64,000 nt of DNA from JANSYL01 sp965229695 (GTDB lineage Bacteria > Pseudomonadota > Alphaproteobacteria > Rhodobacterales > Rhodobacteraceae), in contig OZ245921.1 of the NCBI GenBank assembly GCA_965229695.1, forward strand, positions 1,984,001 to 2,048,000. Direction: 5' to 3'. A program made the translations under genes and the position numbers. The notes beneath the pieces were generated by a model. The model made no database searches. It saw nothing but the letters and a program-made list of their open reading frames with translations, and was not told the origin of the DNA. Positions 25,860-33,908 of this stretch are shown piece by piece. Numbering within the stretch: the first letter of the stretch is position 1; every line of letters starts with the position of its first letter.

Positions 25860-26816
25860 TCAGCCCCCAATCATCTCGGATTGTTTCACGATCACTTCGG
25901 CCTGCTTAATCGACGCAATATCGACCAAGCGGCCTTTGTATACCGTGGCCCCCAGGCCGTCCGCTTTGGCCTGTTCCATCGCGGCCAGGATTTCGCGGGC
26001 CTCGGCCACTGCGGCTTCGGACGGGGTGAAAACCTCATTAGCGAGCGCCACCTGTTTCGGGTGGATCGCCCATTTGCCAACCATCCCCAAGGTGGCCGAC
26101 CGCCAGGCCTGTGCGCGATACCCATCATCATCCGAGAAATCGCCAAAGGGCCCATCGACCGGCAGCACCCCATGGGTCCGGCAAGCCGCCACAATCGCCG
26201 CCTGCGCCCAGTGCCAGGGGTCGGAATAATGCCGCTGCCCCTCATGCAGCATGTAATAGTTTTCCTGCGTCCCGCCGATCCCGGTTGTGGCCATCCCCAT
26301 GGAGGCGGCAAAATCCGCCGCGCCCAAGCTCATCGCATGCATCCGGGGGCTGGCGGCGGCAATCTCTTCGACATGGGCGATGCCCGCCGCGCTTTCGATG
26401 ATCACCTCAAACCCGATCTTTTTCTCACGGCCCATGGCGCTTTCAATCGCGGTGACCAGCGCATCAACCGCGTAGATGTCGCCCGCGTTGCCAACCTTGG
26501 GGATCATGATCTGATCCAGCCGCTCACTGGCTTGCTCCAGCAAATCCACCACATCGCGGTACCAATAGGGCGTATCCAACCCGTTGATCCGCACGCTCAG
26601 GGTTTTGTTGCCCCAATCCACATCGCCAATGGCCTGGATGATGTTTTTCCGCGCCTCGGGCTTGTCATCGGGCGCAACCGAATCCTCCAGGTCCAGGTTA
26701 ATCACATCCGCCGCCGACCCGGCCATTTTCTCGAAAATCGCGGGGCGCGAGCCGGGGCCAAACAATTGACAGCGGTTCGGGCGGGCGACGGGGGCGGGTT
26801 GCAGGCGGAAGCTCAT
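25860..26816 (-). CDS. mcl1: L-malyl-CoA/beta-methylmalyl-CoA lyase
   Basis: CitE-like lyase of 318 residues, the length known for Rhodobacter Mcl1. It cleaves beta-methylmalyl-CoA to glyoxylate and propionyl-CoA in the ethylmalonyl-CoA pathway, and L-malyl-CoA to acetyl-CoA and glyoxylate. Seen: FGPGSRPAIFEKMAGSAADV, the metal-binding NLDLEDSVAPDDK, the catalytic-region IIESAAGIAHVEEIAAASPR, and MVGKWAIHPKQVALANEVF. The start MSFRLQPAPV at 26816 excludes 51 upstream codons that do not look like family sequence. Upstream lie two TTGCGCAA palindromes. The Mcl2 thioesterase gene is not in the window. Confidence 0.93.
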   Translation of the reverse strand: MSFRLQPAPVARPNRCQLFGPGSRPAIFEKMAGSAADVINLDLEDSVAPDDKPEARKNIIQAIGDVDWGNKTLSVRINGLDTPYWYRDVVDLLEQASERLDQIMIPKVGNAGDIYAVDALVTAIESAMGREKKIGFEVIIESAAGIAHVEEIAAASPRMHAMSLGAADFAASMGMATTGIGGTQENYYMLHEGQRHYSDPWHWAQAAIVAACRTHGVLPVDGPFGDFSDDDGYRAQAWRSATLGMVGKWAIHPKQVALANEVFTPSEAAVAEAREILAAMEQAKADGLGATVYKGRLVDIASIKQAEVIVKQSEMIGG

Positions 26817-26828
26817 GGGCGAAAACCT

Positions 26829-26880
26829 TTGCGCAAGGATGTTTCGTGATTGTCGCTCAACCCGATAGGATATTGCGCAA
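26829..26880. promoter_or_regulatory. Paired TTGCGCAA palindromes upstream of mcl1
   Basis: Perfect 8-base palindromes at 26829-26836 and 26873-26880, 44 bases apart centre to centre (about four helical turns), directly upstream of the mcl1 start on the minus strand. Related partial forms (GGCGCAAGG, TGACGCAAGC) lie farther upstream towards 26930. The arrangement suggests a dimeric regulator such as an ScfR/RamB-type short-chain acyl-CoA regulator, whose known sites are TTTGCAAA-like; the assignment is inference. Confidence 0.45.
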
Positions 26881-27014
26881 GTGGGTGCAAGTGCTGCACT
26901 GCGGCGCAAGGTGCCGAAATTGCTGCTGACGCAAGCGATGCAGCCTGAGCACATTCCGGTTATTCGCAAGCGCGATCCTTGTTACGGGCCATCACGCACT
27001 CTACATCGCGCCCC

Positions 27015-27818
27015 ATGAAACGCTTCCTGCCCTTTGTGAAATCTGATCCGCTGGTGCCGGTGATCCGGCTGTCGGGGGCCATTGCGGCCTCGGCCCGCGG
27101 GGGCGCGCTCAGCGATCAGGCCATGGCGGGTGCGATTGAAAAAGCTTTTCGCAAGGGCAAACCTGCGGCTGTGGGTTTGGCCATCAACTCCCCCGGCGGC
27201 AGCCCGGCACAATCCTCACTCATCGCCGCCCGCATCCGGCGGCTGGCGGATGAAAAGGAAATCCCCGTTCACGCCTTTGTCGAAGATGTCGCCGCCTCGG
27301 GTGGATACTGGCTGGCCTGTGCGGCCGATCACATCTGGGTCGATGACAGCTCGGTTGTTGGGTCCATCGGCGTGATTTCAGCCAGTTTCGGCCTGCATGA
27401 GGCGATTGGAAAGCTTGGCATCGAACGCCGCGTTCACACGGCAGGCAAAGACAAATCCATGCTCGACCCGTTCCGCCCCGAACGCCCCGAGGATATTGAC
27501 CGGCTCAAAAGCCTTCAGGCGCAGATCCATCAAAGCTTCATCAAACATGTCAAAGCGCGCCGGGGCGACCGGTTGAGCGAGGATCAAGACCTGTTCACGG
27601 GCGAATTTTGGGTGGGCCAAACCGGCGTCGACCTGGGCCTGGCCGATGGCGTCGCCCATCTGGTCCCGAAAATGAAAGAGCTTTACGGCGATAAGGTTAA
27701 ATTCGCCCCCATCGGCCCGCGCCGCGGCCTGTTGCAACGCTTCGGCGTTAGCCTAACCGATGAGATCACCGCAACCGTCGAAGATCGCGCCCTTTGGGCC
27801 AGGTACGGTCTGACGTGA
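27015..27818 (+). CDS. S49-family peptidase, SppA/SohB-like
   Basis: A 267-residue serine peptidase of the signal-peptide-peptidase A family. The nucleophile is Ser95 in DVAASGGYWLA. The likely general base is Lys147 in HTAGKDKSMLDPF, 52 residues later, the spacing known from short SppA enzymes. LAINSPGGSP and SVVGSIGVISASFG are conserved. No clear N-terminal membrane helix is visible, so it may be cytosolic or peripheral. Start at ATG 27015 by family alignment. It is first gene of a four-gene overlapping unit with the zinc-ribbon protein and the exchanger. Confidence 0.9.
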   Translation: MKRFLPFVKSDPLVPVIRLSGAIAASARGGALSDQAMAGAIEKAFRKGKPAAVGLAINSPGGSPAQSSLIAARIRRLADEKEIPVHAFVEDVAASGGYWLACAADHIWVDDSSVVGSIGVISASFGLHEAIGKLGIERRVHTAGKDKSMLDPFRPERPEDIDRLKSLQAQIHQSFIKHVKARRGDRLSEDQDLFTGEFWVGQTGVDLGLADGVAHLVPKMKELYGDKVKFAPIGPRRGLLQRFGVSLTDEITATVEDRALWARYGLT

Positions 27819-28021
27819 TGCTCAAGATCGTTAGCCTGTTTCTGATCTTCATGGCGGTGCTCGCCATGTTCGGGCGGCTGCGCATCCCCGGTATCACCCG
27901 CAAAGGCGATGGCACCGGCGGTTTGCCCAAACCCAAGCTTTGCCCCGATTGCGGGCGCTATAACCTGCGGGGCGGTGCTTGCCGCCACTGCGATGGGTCG
28001 GGCGGGCAAAACGGATCATGA
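27818..28021 (+). CDS. Small membrane-anchored zinc-ribbon protein, 67 aa
   Basis: One N-terminal membrane helix (IVSLFLIFMAVLAMFGRL) followed by a short cytosolic tail with CPDC and CRHC, eight residues between pairs, a likely zinc ribbon. It overlaps the peptidase stop by one base (TGATG) and the exchanger start by four bases, so it is tightly coupled to both. I know no function for such proteins; the position between an SppA peptidase and a Ca2+ exchanger is the only hint. Confidence 0.72.
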   Translation: MLKIVSLFLIFMAVLAMFGRLRIPGITRKGDGTGGLPKPKLCPDCGRYNLRGGACRHCDGSGGQNGS

Positions 28022-28971
28022 TCTTAGAGTTCGCCCTTGTCGCGCTTGGCCTTGTTATCCTGCTGCTTGCCGGGGATGTGCTGGTCAAAGGCGCGGTGAA
28101 CCTTAGCCTGCGCCTGGGCATCCCGGCCTTGATCGTCAGCCTGACGGTGGTGGCATTCGGCACCTCCGCGCCCGAGTTGCTGATTTCCATCAAAGCCATC
28201 GCCGATGGCGTGCCGGGTCTGGCGTTGGGCAATGTCGTGGGCTCGAACACCGCCAATATCCTGCTAGTGCTGGGCGTGCCTGCGGTGATCGCGGGGTTAA
28301 AGGCGGCCAGCGATACGCGGCGTACGTTCTTGATGATGATCGCAGGCACCTTGCTGTTCATCGCGCTCGCGTTCTTCGGCCCGATCACCTGGTGGCATGG
28401 CCTGATCCTGCTGACCGCGCTCGCCTTTGTTCTGGGCGATGCGGTGCGTTCGGCCAACGCCCATCGCAAAGCGGCCAATGGCTGCGCAGCCCCCGAAGAC
28501 GATCTGGAGGAGGCGGACCCAGACATGCCCTGGTGGCGTATTGGCGTTTACCTGCTGCTGGGTCTGGCGGGCCTGCCCCTGGGCGCGGATCTATTGGTCG
28601 AAAACTCGGTTGTCATCGCGCGCACCTTTGGCGTCAGCGAAACCGTCATCGGCCTGACCCTGGTGGCCATCGGCACGTCGCTGCCCGAATTGGCCACCAC
28701 CGTGATGGCCGCCATCCGCCGCCATGCCGATGTGGCGCTTGGCAATGTGATCGGCTCGAACATGTTCAACCTGCTTGCCATTATCGGCATCGCATCCCTG
28801 GTCGGCCCCATTCCGGTTGAGGAAGACATCCTCGAATTCGACCTTTGGGTGATGCTGGGCGCGTCCCTGCTGCTGATCCCCTTTGTCTTCAAAGGCTGGC
28901 GCATGGGCCGACGGGTTGGTGTTTTGTTCTCGGCGCTCTATGTGACATACCTCCTGCTGGTGTTGAACTAG
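28018..28971 (+). CDS. Calcium/sodium antiporter, YrbG family
   Basis: Inner-membrane cation exchanger of 317 residues with about ten helices and two inverted alpha-repeats. The repeat motifs are GTSAPELLIS with GNVVGSNTANILL in the first half, and GTSLPELATT with GNVIGSNMFNLLAI in the second; the Glu residues in PEL are the ion ligands of this family. A cytosolic acidic loop (APEDDLEEADPD) lies between. The start MILEFALVALG at 28018 overlaps the small zinc-ribbon gene by four bases. An SDR gene follows 13 bases downstream. Confidence 0.92.
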   Translation: MILEFALVALGLVILLLAGDVLVKGAVNLSLRLGIPALIVSLTVVAFGTSAPELLISIKAIADGVPGLALGNVVGSNTANILLVLGVPAVIAGLKAASDTRRTFLMMIAGTLLFIALAFFGPITWWHGLILLTALAFVLGDAVRSANAHRKAANGCAAPEDDLEEADPDMPWWRIGVYLLLGLAGLPLGADLLVENSVVIARTFGVSETVIGLTLVAIGTSLPELATTVMAAIRRHADVALGNVIGSNMFNLLAIIGIASLVGPIPVEEDILEFDLWVMLGASLLLIPFVFKGWRMGRRVGVLFSALYVTYLLLVLN

Positions 28972-28984
28972 GGAAGGGGCAGCC

Positions 28985-29761
28985 ATGACAGCATTGGTGA
29001 CCGGCGCGGCCAAACGGCTTGGCCGTGCGATGGCATTGGAACTGGCCGCGCAAGGCCATGACGTGGCCGTGCATTATTCCGGCAGCGCCGAGGCGGCCGA
29101 GGCCACCGCGGACGACATCCGCGCCCTGGGCGTGACCGCCGTGACCTTGCAAGCTGATCTGGTGCAGGATGATGAAAGCCGCGCCCTCCTGCCAATGGCG
29201 GCCGAGGCGTTGGGCAAACCCATCACCACGCTGATCAACAACGCCTCGATCTTCGATTACGACACGCTGGAAACCGCAACGCCTGAAAGCTGGGATCGGC
29301 ATATCGGCTCGAACCTCAAAGCGCCGTTTTGGCTGACCCAAGCGCTGGCCGCGCAAATCCCCGATCCGATCCTGGACGAAAACGGCGAACCCCAGGCCCA
29401 GGGCTTGGTCGTCAATATGATCGACCAGCGCGTGCGCAAGCTGACGCCCGAGTTCATGACCTACACACTGGCCAAAATGGGGCTTTGGGCCTTTACCCGC
29501 ACCTCTGCCCAGGCCCTTGCGCCAAAGGTGCGTGTGAACGGCATCGGCCCCGGCCCCACCATGCAGGGCGCGCGCCAATCGGCCGAGCATTTTGCCGCCC
29601 AACGTCAGGCCACGGTTTTGCAACGCGGTGCCGACCCCGAAGGGATTGTGGGCGCGCTGCGCTACCTGCTATCGGCCCGCTCGGTGACGGGGCAGTTGAT
29701 TTGCGTCGATGGCGGTCAGCACCTGGCCTGGCAGACCCCAGATGTCTTGGGCGTGGAATAG
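28985..29761 (+). CDS. Short-chain dehydrogenase, pteridine-reductase/FolM-like
   Basis: A 258-residue SDR with the cofactor motif VTGAAKRLGRAMALELA (the Arg after AAK suggests NADPH), NNASIF, and the catalytic Tyr/Lys in YTLAKMGLW. The segment NMIDQRVRKLTPEFMTYTLA resembles FolM-type dihydromonapterin or pteridine reductases, so a role in pterin metabolism is a reasonable guess but not proven. Last gene of the peptidase-exchanger unit; downstream lies the AT-rich region before uvrC. Confidence 0.85.
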   Translation: MTALVTGAAKRLGRAMALELAAQGHDVAVHYSGSAEAAEATADDIRALGVTAVTLQADLVQDDESRALLPMAAEALGKPITTLINNASIFDYDTLETATPESWDRHIGSNLKAPFWLTQALAAQIPDPILDENGEPQAQGLVVNMIDQRVRKLTPEFMTYTLAKMGLWAFTRTSAQALAPKVRVNGIGPGPTMQGARQSAEHFAAQRQATVLQRGADPEGIVGALRYLLSARSVTGQLICVDGGQHLAWQTPDVLGVE

Positions 29762-30060
29762 GTTAAAATCCGGCCCGCCAGCCCAGTTGTCCACTGGATT
29801 TCTGTGTGTAACGGGCATGTTAACGTTTCGTAACACCCCTGTTATGAACGCGGAGAAGCAAAAATATATGCAGCTAAAACAACAGCTTAAATATTCGCTT
29901 AAAAATTAGGCAATTCGCAGAACTGGGCCGAAAACAACGAAAAAATCCCGATCCCCAAGATTTATCCGAAAGGTTATCCACAGAAACGGTGGACAGCTAA
30001 ACGCTTGAACCCGACCCCGTTTCGAGGCAGCCAAAATGGAATCGCAGGCCAGGCTGAACC
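29762..30060. other. AT-rich intergenic region with DnaA-box cluster, candidate replication origin
   Basis: A 299-base gap with no convincing gene. It contains a perfect DnaA box TTATCCACA (29974-29982) and near-matches TTATCCGAA (29962-29970), TTGTCCACT (29787-29795) and, on the minus strand, CTGTCCACC (29988-29996). An AT-rich core lies at about 29862-29915. TTAA pairs spaced 7-8 bases (29820-29834, 29887-29902) resemble CtrA half-sites loosely. This is the make-up of a bacterial origin, but the same features could belong to a DnaA-regulated uvrC promoter. No dnaA, dnaN or parAB is nearby. Confidence 0.4.
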
Positions 30061-31929
30061 ATGTCCAATTCCGCTGACACTCCCCCCCTGACAGGGCATG
30101 ACGTTATCCAAGGATATCTGAAGTCTTTGGGAAACAACCCTGGCGTGTATCGTATGCTCGATGCACAATCCAGGGTTTTGTATGTTGGCAAGGCGCGGGC
30201 GCTGAAAAAGCGCGTTTCAAGCTACGCCAAACCCTCGGGCCACAGCCCCCGGATCGCGCGCATGATCCGCGAAACCGCCTCGATGATGTTCCTGACCACG
30301 CGCACGGAAACCGAGGCGCTGTTGCTGGAACAAAACCTCATCAAGCAGCTCAAGCCGCGCTACAACGTGCTGCTACGCGATGACAAAAGCTTCCCCAATA
30401 TCCTGGTCAGCGCCGAACACGATTTTCCGCAGATCAAAAAACATCGCGGCGCGAAGAAGGAAAAGGGCGCCTATTTCGGCCCCTTTGCCAGCGCCGGGGC
30501 GGTGAACCGCACGCTCAACCAGCTGCAAAAGGTGTTTCTGCTGCGCAACTGCTCGGACGCGACGTTTGAAAGCCGGACCCGCCCCTGCCTGCTCTATCAG
30601 ATCAAACGCTGCTCGGGTCCTTGTGTTGGGTATATCTCTGAGGATGACTATGCCGCCTCGGTCGCTGACGCGATGCGGTTCCTCAAGGGCGACTCGACCG
30701 AGCTACAGGCGCAGCTGGCCGGTCAGATGCAGGCCGCGTCCGAGGCGATGGAGTTCGAACGCGCCGCCGCCCTGCGCGACCGCATTCGCGCGCTCACCAG
30801 TGTGCAGAGCGCCCAAGGCATCAACCCCCGCAATGTGACCGAGGCCGATATCATCGCGCTCCATATGGAGGGGGGGCAGGCCTGCGTGCAGGTTTTTTTC
30901 ATCCGCGCCAACCAGAATTGGGGCAACAAGGATTACTACCCCCGCATCGGCCCCGATATTGATGAGCCCGAGGTGCTCGAGGCCTTCCTGGGTCAGTTCT
31001 ATGACACCAAAGACCCGCCCCGGCAGGTGATCCTGTCGCATCCGGTCGAAAACCCTGACCTGATGGCCGATGCCTTGACCCAGAAACGGGGCCGCAAGGT
31101 TGAAATCCTGGTGCCTCAACGCGGCGAAAAGGCCGAGCTGATCGATGGTGCCCTGCGCAATGCCCGCGAAAGCTTGGCCCGCCGCCTCTCCGAAGGCGCG
31201 GCCCAGGCCAAGCTGCTTGATGGTCTGTCGGATGCGTTCGACCTTGATGGCCCGCCCAAACGGATCGAGGTTTACGACAACTCCCACATCCAAGGTGCCC
31301 ATGCCGTCGGCGCGATGATCGTCGTAGGCCCCGAGGGGTACCTCAAAAGCCAGTATCGCAAGTTCAACATCAAAGACACGTCCCTAACCCCGGGCGATGA
31401 TTTCGGCATGATGCGCGAGGTGCTGACCCGCCGCTTCCAGCGCCTGCTCAAAGAAGACCCGGATCGAGAGACCGAGGCCTGGCCCGATCTCTTGCTGATT
31501 GATGGTGGGGCCGGGCAGGTCACCGCCACACGCCAGATCATGGAAGAACTTGGCATCGAAGATGTGCCCTTCATCGGGGTCGCCAAAGGTATCGACCGCG
31601 ACCAGGGTAAGGAGGAATTCCACCGCCCAGGCACACAACCCTTTGCGCTGAAACGCAACGATCCGGTGTTGTACTTCATCCAACGCCTGCGGGACGAGGC
31701 GCACCGCTTCGCCATCGGCGCACATCGCCAGAAACGCGCCAAATCGGTTTCGGAAAATCCGCTCGATGATGTGCCCGGCGTCGGTGCCACCCGCAAACGC
31801 GCGCTGATGGCCCATTTCGGCAGCGCCAAAGCCGTCAGCCGCGCCAACCTCGCCGATCTCAAAGCGGTCGATGGCGTCAGCGCTGGCCTCGCGCAGAAGG
31901 TCTACGATTTTTTCAACGACGGCGGCTAG
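30061..31929 (+). CDS. uvrC: Excinuclease ABC subunit C
   Basis: Makes both incisions in nucleotide excision repair after UvrAB loading. The 622-residue protein has the N-terminal GIY-YIG nuclease (PGVYRMLDAQSRVLYVGKA), the Cys-rich segment (LRNCSD, PCLLYQIKRCSGPCVGYI), a UVR motif (MEFERAAALRDRIRAL), the RNase H-like C-terminal nuclease (RIEVYDNSHIQGAHAVGAMI; LLIDGGAGQV) and C-terminal helix-hairpin-helix repeats (VPGVGATRKRALMAHFG). Length is normal. pgsA, moaD and moaE follow in the same direction. Confidence 0.97.
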   Translation: MSNSADTPPLTGHDVIQGYLKSLGNNPGVYRMLDAQSRVLYVGKARALKKRVSSYAKPSGHSPRIARMIRETASMMFLTTRTETEALLLEQNLIKQLKPRYNVLLRDDKSFPNILVSAEHDFPQIKKHRGAKKEKGAYFGPFASAGAVNRTLNQLQKVFLLRNCSDATFESRTRPCLLYQIKRCSGPCVGYISEDDYAASVADAMRFLKGDSTELQAQLAGQMQAASEAMEFERAAALRDRIRALTSVQSAQGINPRNVTEADIIALHMEGGQACVQVFFIRANQNWGNKDYYPRIGPDIDEPEVLEAFLGQFYDTKDPPRQVILSHPVENPDLMADALTQKRGRKVEILVPQRGEKAELIDGALRNARESLARRLSEGAAQAKLLDGLSDAFDLDGPPKRIEVYDNSHIQGAHAVGAMIVVGPEGYLKSQYRKFNIKDTSLTPGDDFGMMREVLTRRFQRLLKEDPDRETEAWPDLLLIDGGAGQVTATRQIMEELGIEDVPFIGVAKGIDRDQGKEEFHRPGTQPFALKRNDPVLYFIQRLRDEAHRFAIGAHRQKRAKSVSENPLDDVPGVGATRKRALMAHFGSAKAVSRANLADLKAVDGVSAGLAQKVYDFFNDGG

Positions 31930-32061
31930 CCGGGCCGATTGGTCCTATCACGTGATCACCGATCAATAGACATGGCCATCAGCCGGTCCCGATGCATCGT
32001 CCTCGGCTTTGCCCCGCAATCCCCCCTGGCACCGTCCGCACCCCCAGGCTACACATCCCCC

Positions 32062-32727
32062 ATGCGTTGGACCTTGCCCAATATCCTGACCGTCTTCCGC
32101 CTGGCGGCTGCGCCCTGCGTTGGCTTGGTGTTTCTGGTCCTGCCGCGCCCCTATGCCGACTGGATCGCGCTGGTCCTGTTCCTGGGCGCCTCGCTCACCG
32201 ATTATGTCGATGGCTACCTGGCCCGCGCCTGGAACCAGGTCTCGCGCTTCGGCGCGATGCTCGACCCGATCGCCGACAAAGCCATGGTGGTGATCGCGCT
32301 CGCCGTGGTTTTGGCGCTGCAAGGCATGACCGTGCTGATCCTGATCCCGGTGATCGCGATCCTGTTCCGAGAGGTCTTTGTCTCCGGCCTGCGCGAATTC
32401 CTCGGCGATAAGGCCGGAACGCTGCAGGTCACCAAACTCGCCAAATGGAAAACCATGGTGCAGATGGTGGCGATCACCCTGCTCTTCGGTTGGGGCCTGT
32501 TCGATCATTATTTCTACATGCATGTGCTGGGCATGGATGCGGGTCTGGTCGGCGGCATCCTGAACGGCGACGTGCCCGATGCGGTCGGCCTGAACGGCAT
32601 GTATTACGGGCTTCTCACCACCTCTTACGCAGGTTTGATCCTGCTTTGGGTCGCCGCAGCCCTGACAATGGTCACCGGCTTCGACTATTATCGCAAAGCC
32701 CTGCCTTATCTGAGAGATGGCCAATGA
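32062..32727 (+). CDS. pgsA: CDP-diacylglycerol-glycerol-3-phosphate 3-phosphatidyltransferase
   Basis: Makes phosphatidylglycerol phosphate in the inner membrane. The 221-residue protein has the CDP-alcohol phosphotransferase motif with D47, D50, G51, A54, R55, G64, D68 and D72 all in place (DYVDGYLAR, then FGAMLDPIAD). Several membrane helices follow. The start MRWTLPNILTVFR at 32062 matches family N-termini; the upstream in-frame extension does not. It overlaps moaD by four bases and lies 132 bases after uvrC, an alphaproteobacterial gene order. Confidence 0.95.
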   Translation: MRWTLPNILTVFRLAAAPCVGLVFLVLPRPYADWIALVLFLGASLTDYVDGYLARAWNQVSRFGAMLDPIADKAMVVIALAVVLALQGMTVLILIPVIAILFREVFVSGLREFLGDKAGTLQVTKLAKWKTMVQMVAITLLFGWGLFDHYFYMHVLGMDAGLVGGILNGDVPDAVGLNGMYYGLLTTSYAGLILLWVAAALTMVTGFDYYRKALPYLRDGQ

Positions 32728-32975
32728 CGCTGGATATCCGATATTTCGCCTGGCTGCGCGAACGGGTCGGCACGGCCTCGGAAACCGTCGACACCCAGGC
32801 CGAGACCGTCGCCGCCCTGATTGAGGAACTGAAAACCCGAGACGAAGGTTACGCGTTCGCCTTCTCCGATCTCGGTGCCATCCGCGCGGCGGTCGATCAA
32901 GAATTGGTGGCGCTTGACGCCCCCATCGGCACTGCGCGCGAAGTGGCCTTTTTCCCGCCCATGACCGGTGGCTAA
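32724..32975 (+). CDS. moaD: Molybdopterin synthase small subunit MoaD
   Basis: Sulfur carrier of molybdopterin synthase. The 83-residue ubiquitin-fold protein begins MTLDIRYFAWLRERVG and ends FFPPMTGG, with the C-terminal Gly-Gly that is thiocarboxylated. It is coupled to pgsA by ATGA and followed directly by moaE. Together with moaB at 47 kb this shows molybdenum cofactor synthesis in the organism. Confidence 0.95.
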   Translation: MTLDIRYFAWLRERVGTASETVDTQAETVAALIEELKTRDEGYAFAFSDLGAIRAAVDQELVALDAPIGTAREVAFFPPMTGG

Positions 32976-32979
32976 CCCG

Positions 32980-33426
32980 ATGCAGCCCATCCGCGTCCAA
33001 TCCGATCCGTTCGATATGGGGGCCGAGCTTAACGCCTTTGCCGCCCAGGTCGAAAATGCCGGCGCGATTGTCAGCTTCTCCGGCATCACGCGCGATCTGG
33101 CCCAAGGCGATCTCACCGAAATGCTGATCGAGCATTACCCAGGCATGACCGAAAAGGCGCTCGCTGATATCCGCACCCAAGCCATCGCGCGCTTCGATCT
33201 GACCCATGCCATGATCCTGCACCGCTATGGGCGCCTTGCCCCCGGCGCGCCGATTATGATGGTCGCCACCGCCGCCCGCCACCGCGCCGCCGCCTTCCAA
33301 GGGGCCGAGTTCCTGATGGATTACCTGAAATCCCGCGCGCCGTTCTGGAAACAGGAAATCACCGAAAAAGGCGCCAATTGGGTCGCCGCCAAAACCAGCG
33401 ACGAAGACGCGCTCACCCGCTGGTAA
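32980..33426 (+). CDS. moaE: Molybdopterin synthase large subunit MoaE
   Basis: Catalytic subunit that converts precursor Z to molybdopterin with MoaD. The 148-residue protein has AGAIVSFSGITRD, LIEHYPGMTE, HRYGRL, the conserved ARHRAAAF and APFWKQE. The start MQPIRVQSDPF at 32980 lies four bases after the moaD stop. A GTG at 32968, overlapping moaD, is an alternative. Two perfect palindromes follow the gene. Confidence 0.94.
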   Translation: MQPIRVQSDPFDMGAELNAFAAQVENAGAIVSFSGITRDLAQGDLTEMLIEHYPGMTEKALADIRTQAIARFDLTHAMILHRYGRLAPGAPIMMVATAARHRAAAFQGAEFLMDYLKSRAPFWKQEITEKGANWVAAKTSDEDALTRW

Positions 33427-33514
33427 CGCGCACCCCGATCCCCCCTTCATCTGGCCTAAAATACCCAAAATCCAAGGCACGCCCCAAGCGGCCAAACCCG
33501 CTCAAAAAGCACCC

Positions 33515-33555
33515 GGATTTCGCGCGAAATCCGTCCCGGAAAACGCGCGTTTTCC
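33515..33555. terminator. Twin 18-bp perfect palindromes between convergent genes
   Basis: GGATTTCGCGCGAAATCC (33515-33532) and GGAAAACGCGCGTTTTCC (33538-33555) are each perfect palindromes separated by five bases. They lie between moaE and the convergent coiled-coil gene. Each could fold as a hairpin on either strand, so a bidirectional terminator or mRNA 3'-end stabiliser is the simplest reading. Neither has a following T run, so a protein-binding site or dispersed repeat is possible too. Confidence 0.5.
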
Positions 33556-33575
33556 GGCGCCGCTTAGCCCAAGCG

Positions 33576-33908
33576 TCAGCTCGCGCCCTGGCTCACCCGT
33601 TCAATGTAAACCCGCAACTCTTCGGATTCCTGGCGCGCATCGCGCAGCCCATCCATCGCCGCGCGCAGCTCCGCCTCGGTCTGGCTCAACTGATTGGTCA
33701 GCTCCGCCTCGCGTTGCTGCAAATAAGCTATCGCCTGATCGCGCGTCTCTTCCGCGTCATGCAGTGCCTTTGCCAGCTCTTCCATCTCGTTGAGATCGGC
33801 ACTCGACACCTGGCTGAACTTGGCCAGCAGCCAATGGGCCAACCAGCCCAGCACAAAGGCGACAAACAGAATAACCGCAATTGCGATGATAAACTCCAGC
33901 CGGTTCAT
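33576..33908 (-). CDS. Membrane-anchored coiled-coil protein, partner of OmpA-like gene
   Basis: A 110-residue protein with one N-terminal membrane helix (FIIAIAVILFVAFVLGWLAH) and then a continuous charged helix (about residues 32-105, with QQREAELTNQLSQTEAELRA) predicted as coiled coil. Its ATG overlaps the end of the OmpA-family gene by four bases (ATGA), so translation is coupled. I recognise no named family. The topology would place the coil in the cytoplasm or periplasm depending on orientation, which I cannot decide. Confidence 0.75.
   Translation of the reverse strand: MNRLEFIIAIAVILFVAFVLGWLAHWLLAKFSQVSSADLNEMEELAKALHDAEETRDQAIAYLQQREAELTNQLSQTEAELRAAMDGLRDARQESEELRVYIERVSQGAS

Noticed and set aside
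29820..29902. CtrA binding sites in the region before uvrC
   Set aside because: The TTAA pairs are off by one base in spacing or half-site (TTAA-N7-TAAC, TTAA-N8-TTAA), so I do not list them as separate sites.
31963..33495. Minus-strand open frame of 510 codons over pgsA-moaD-moaE
   Set aside because: Spans three well-supported genes on the other strand and has no recognisable domain.
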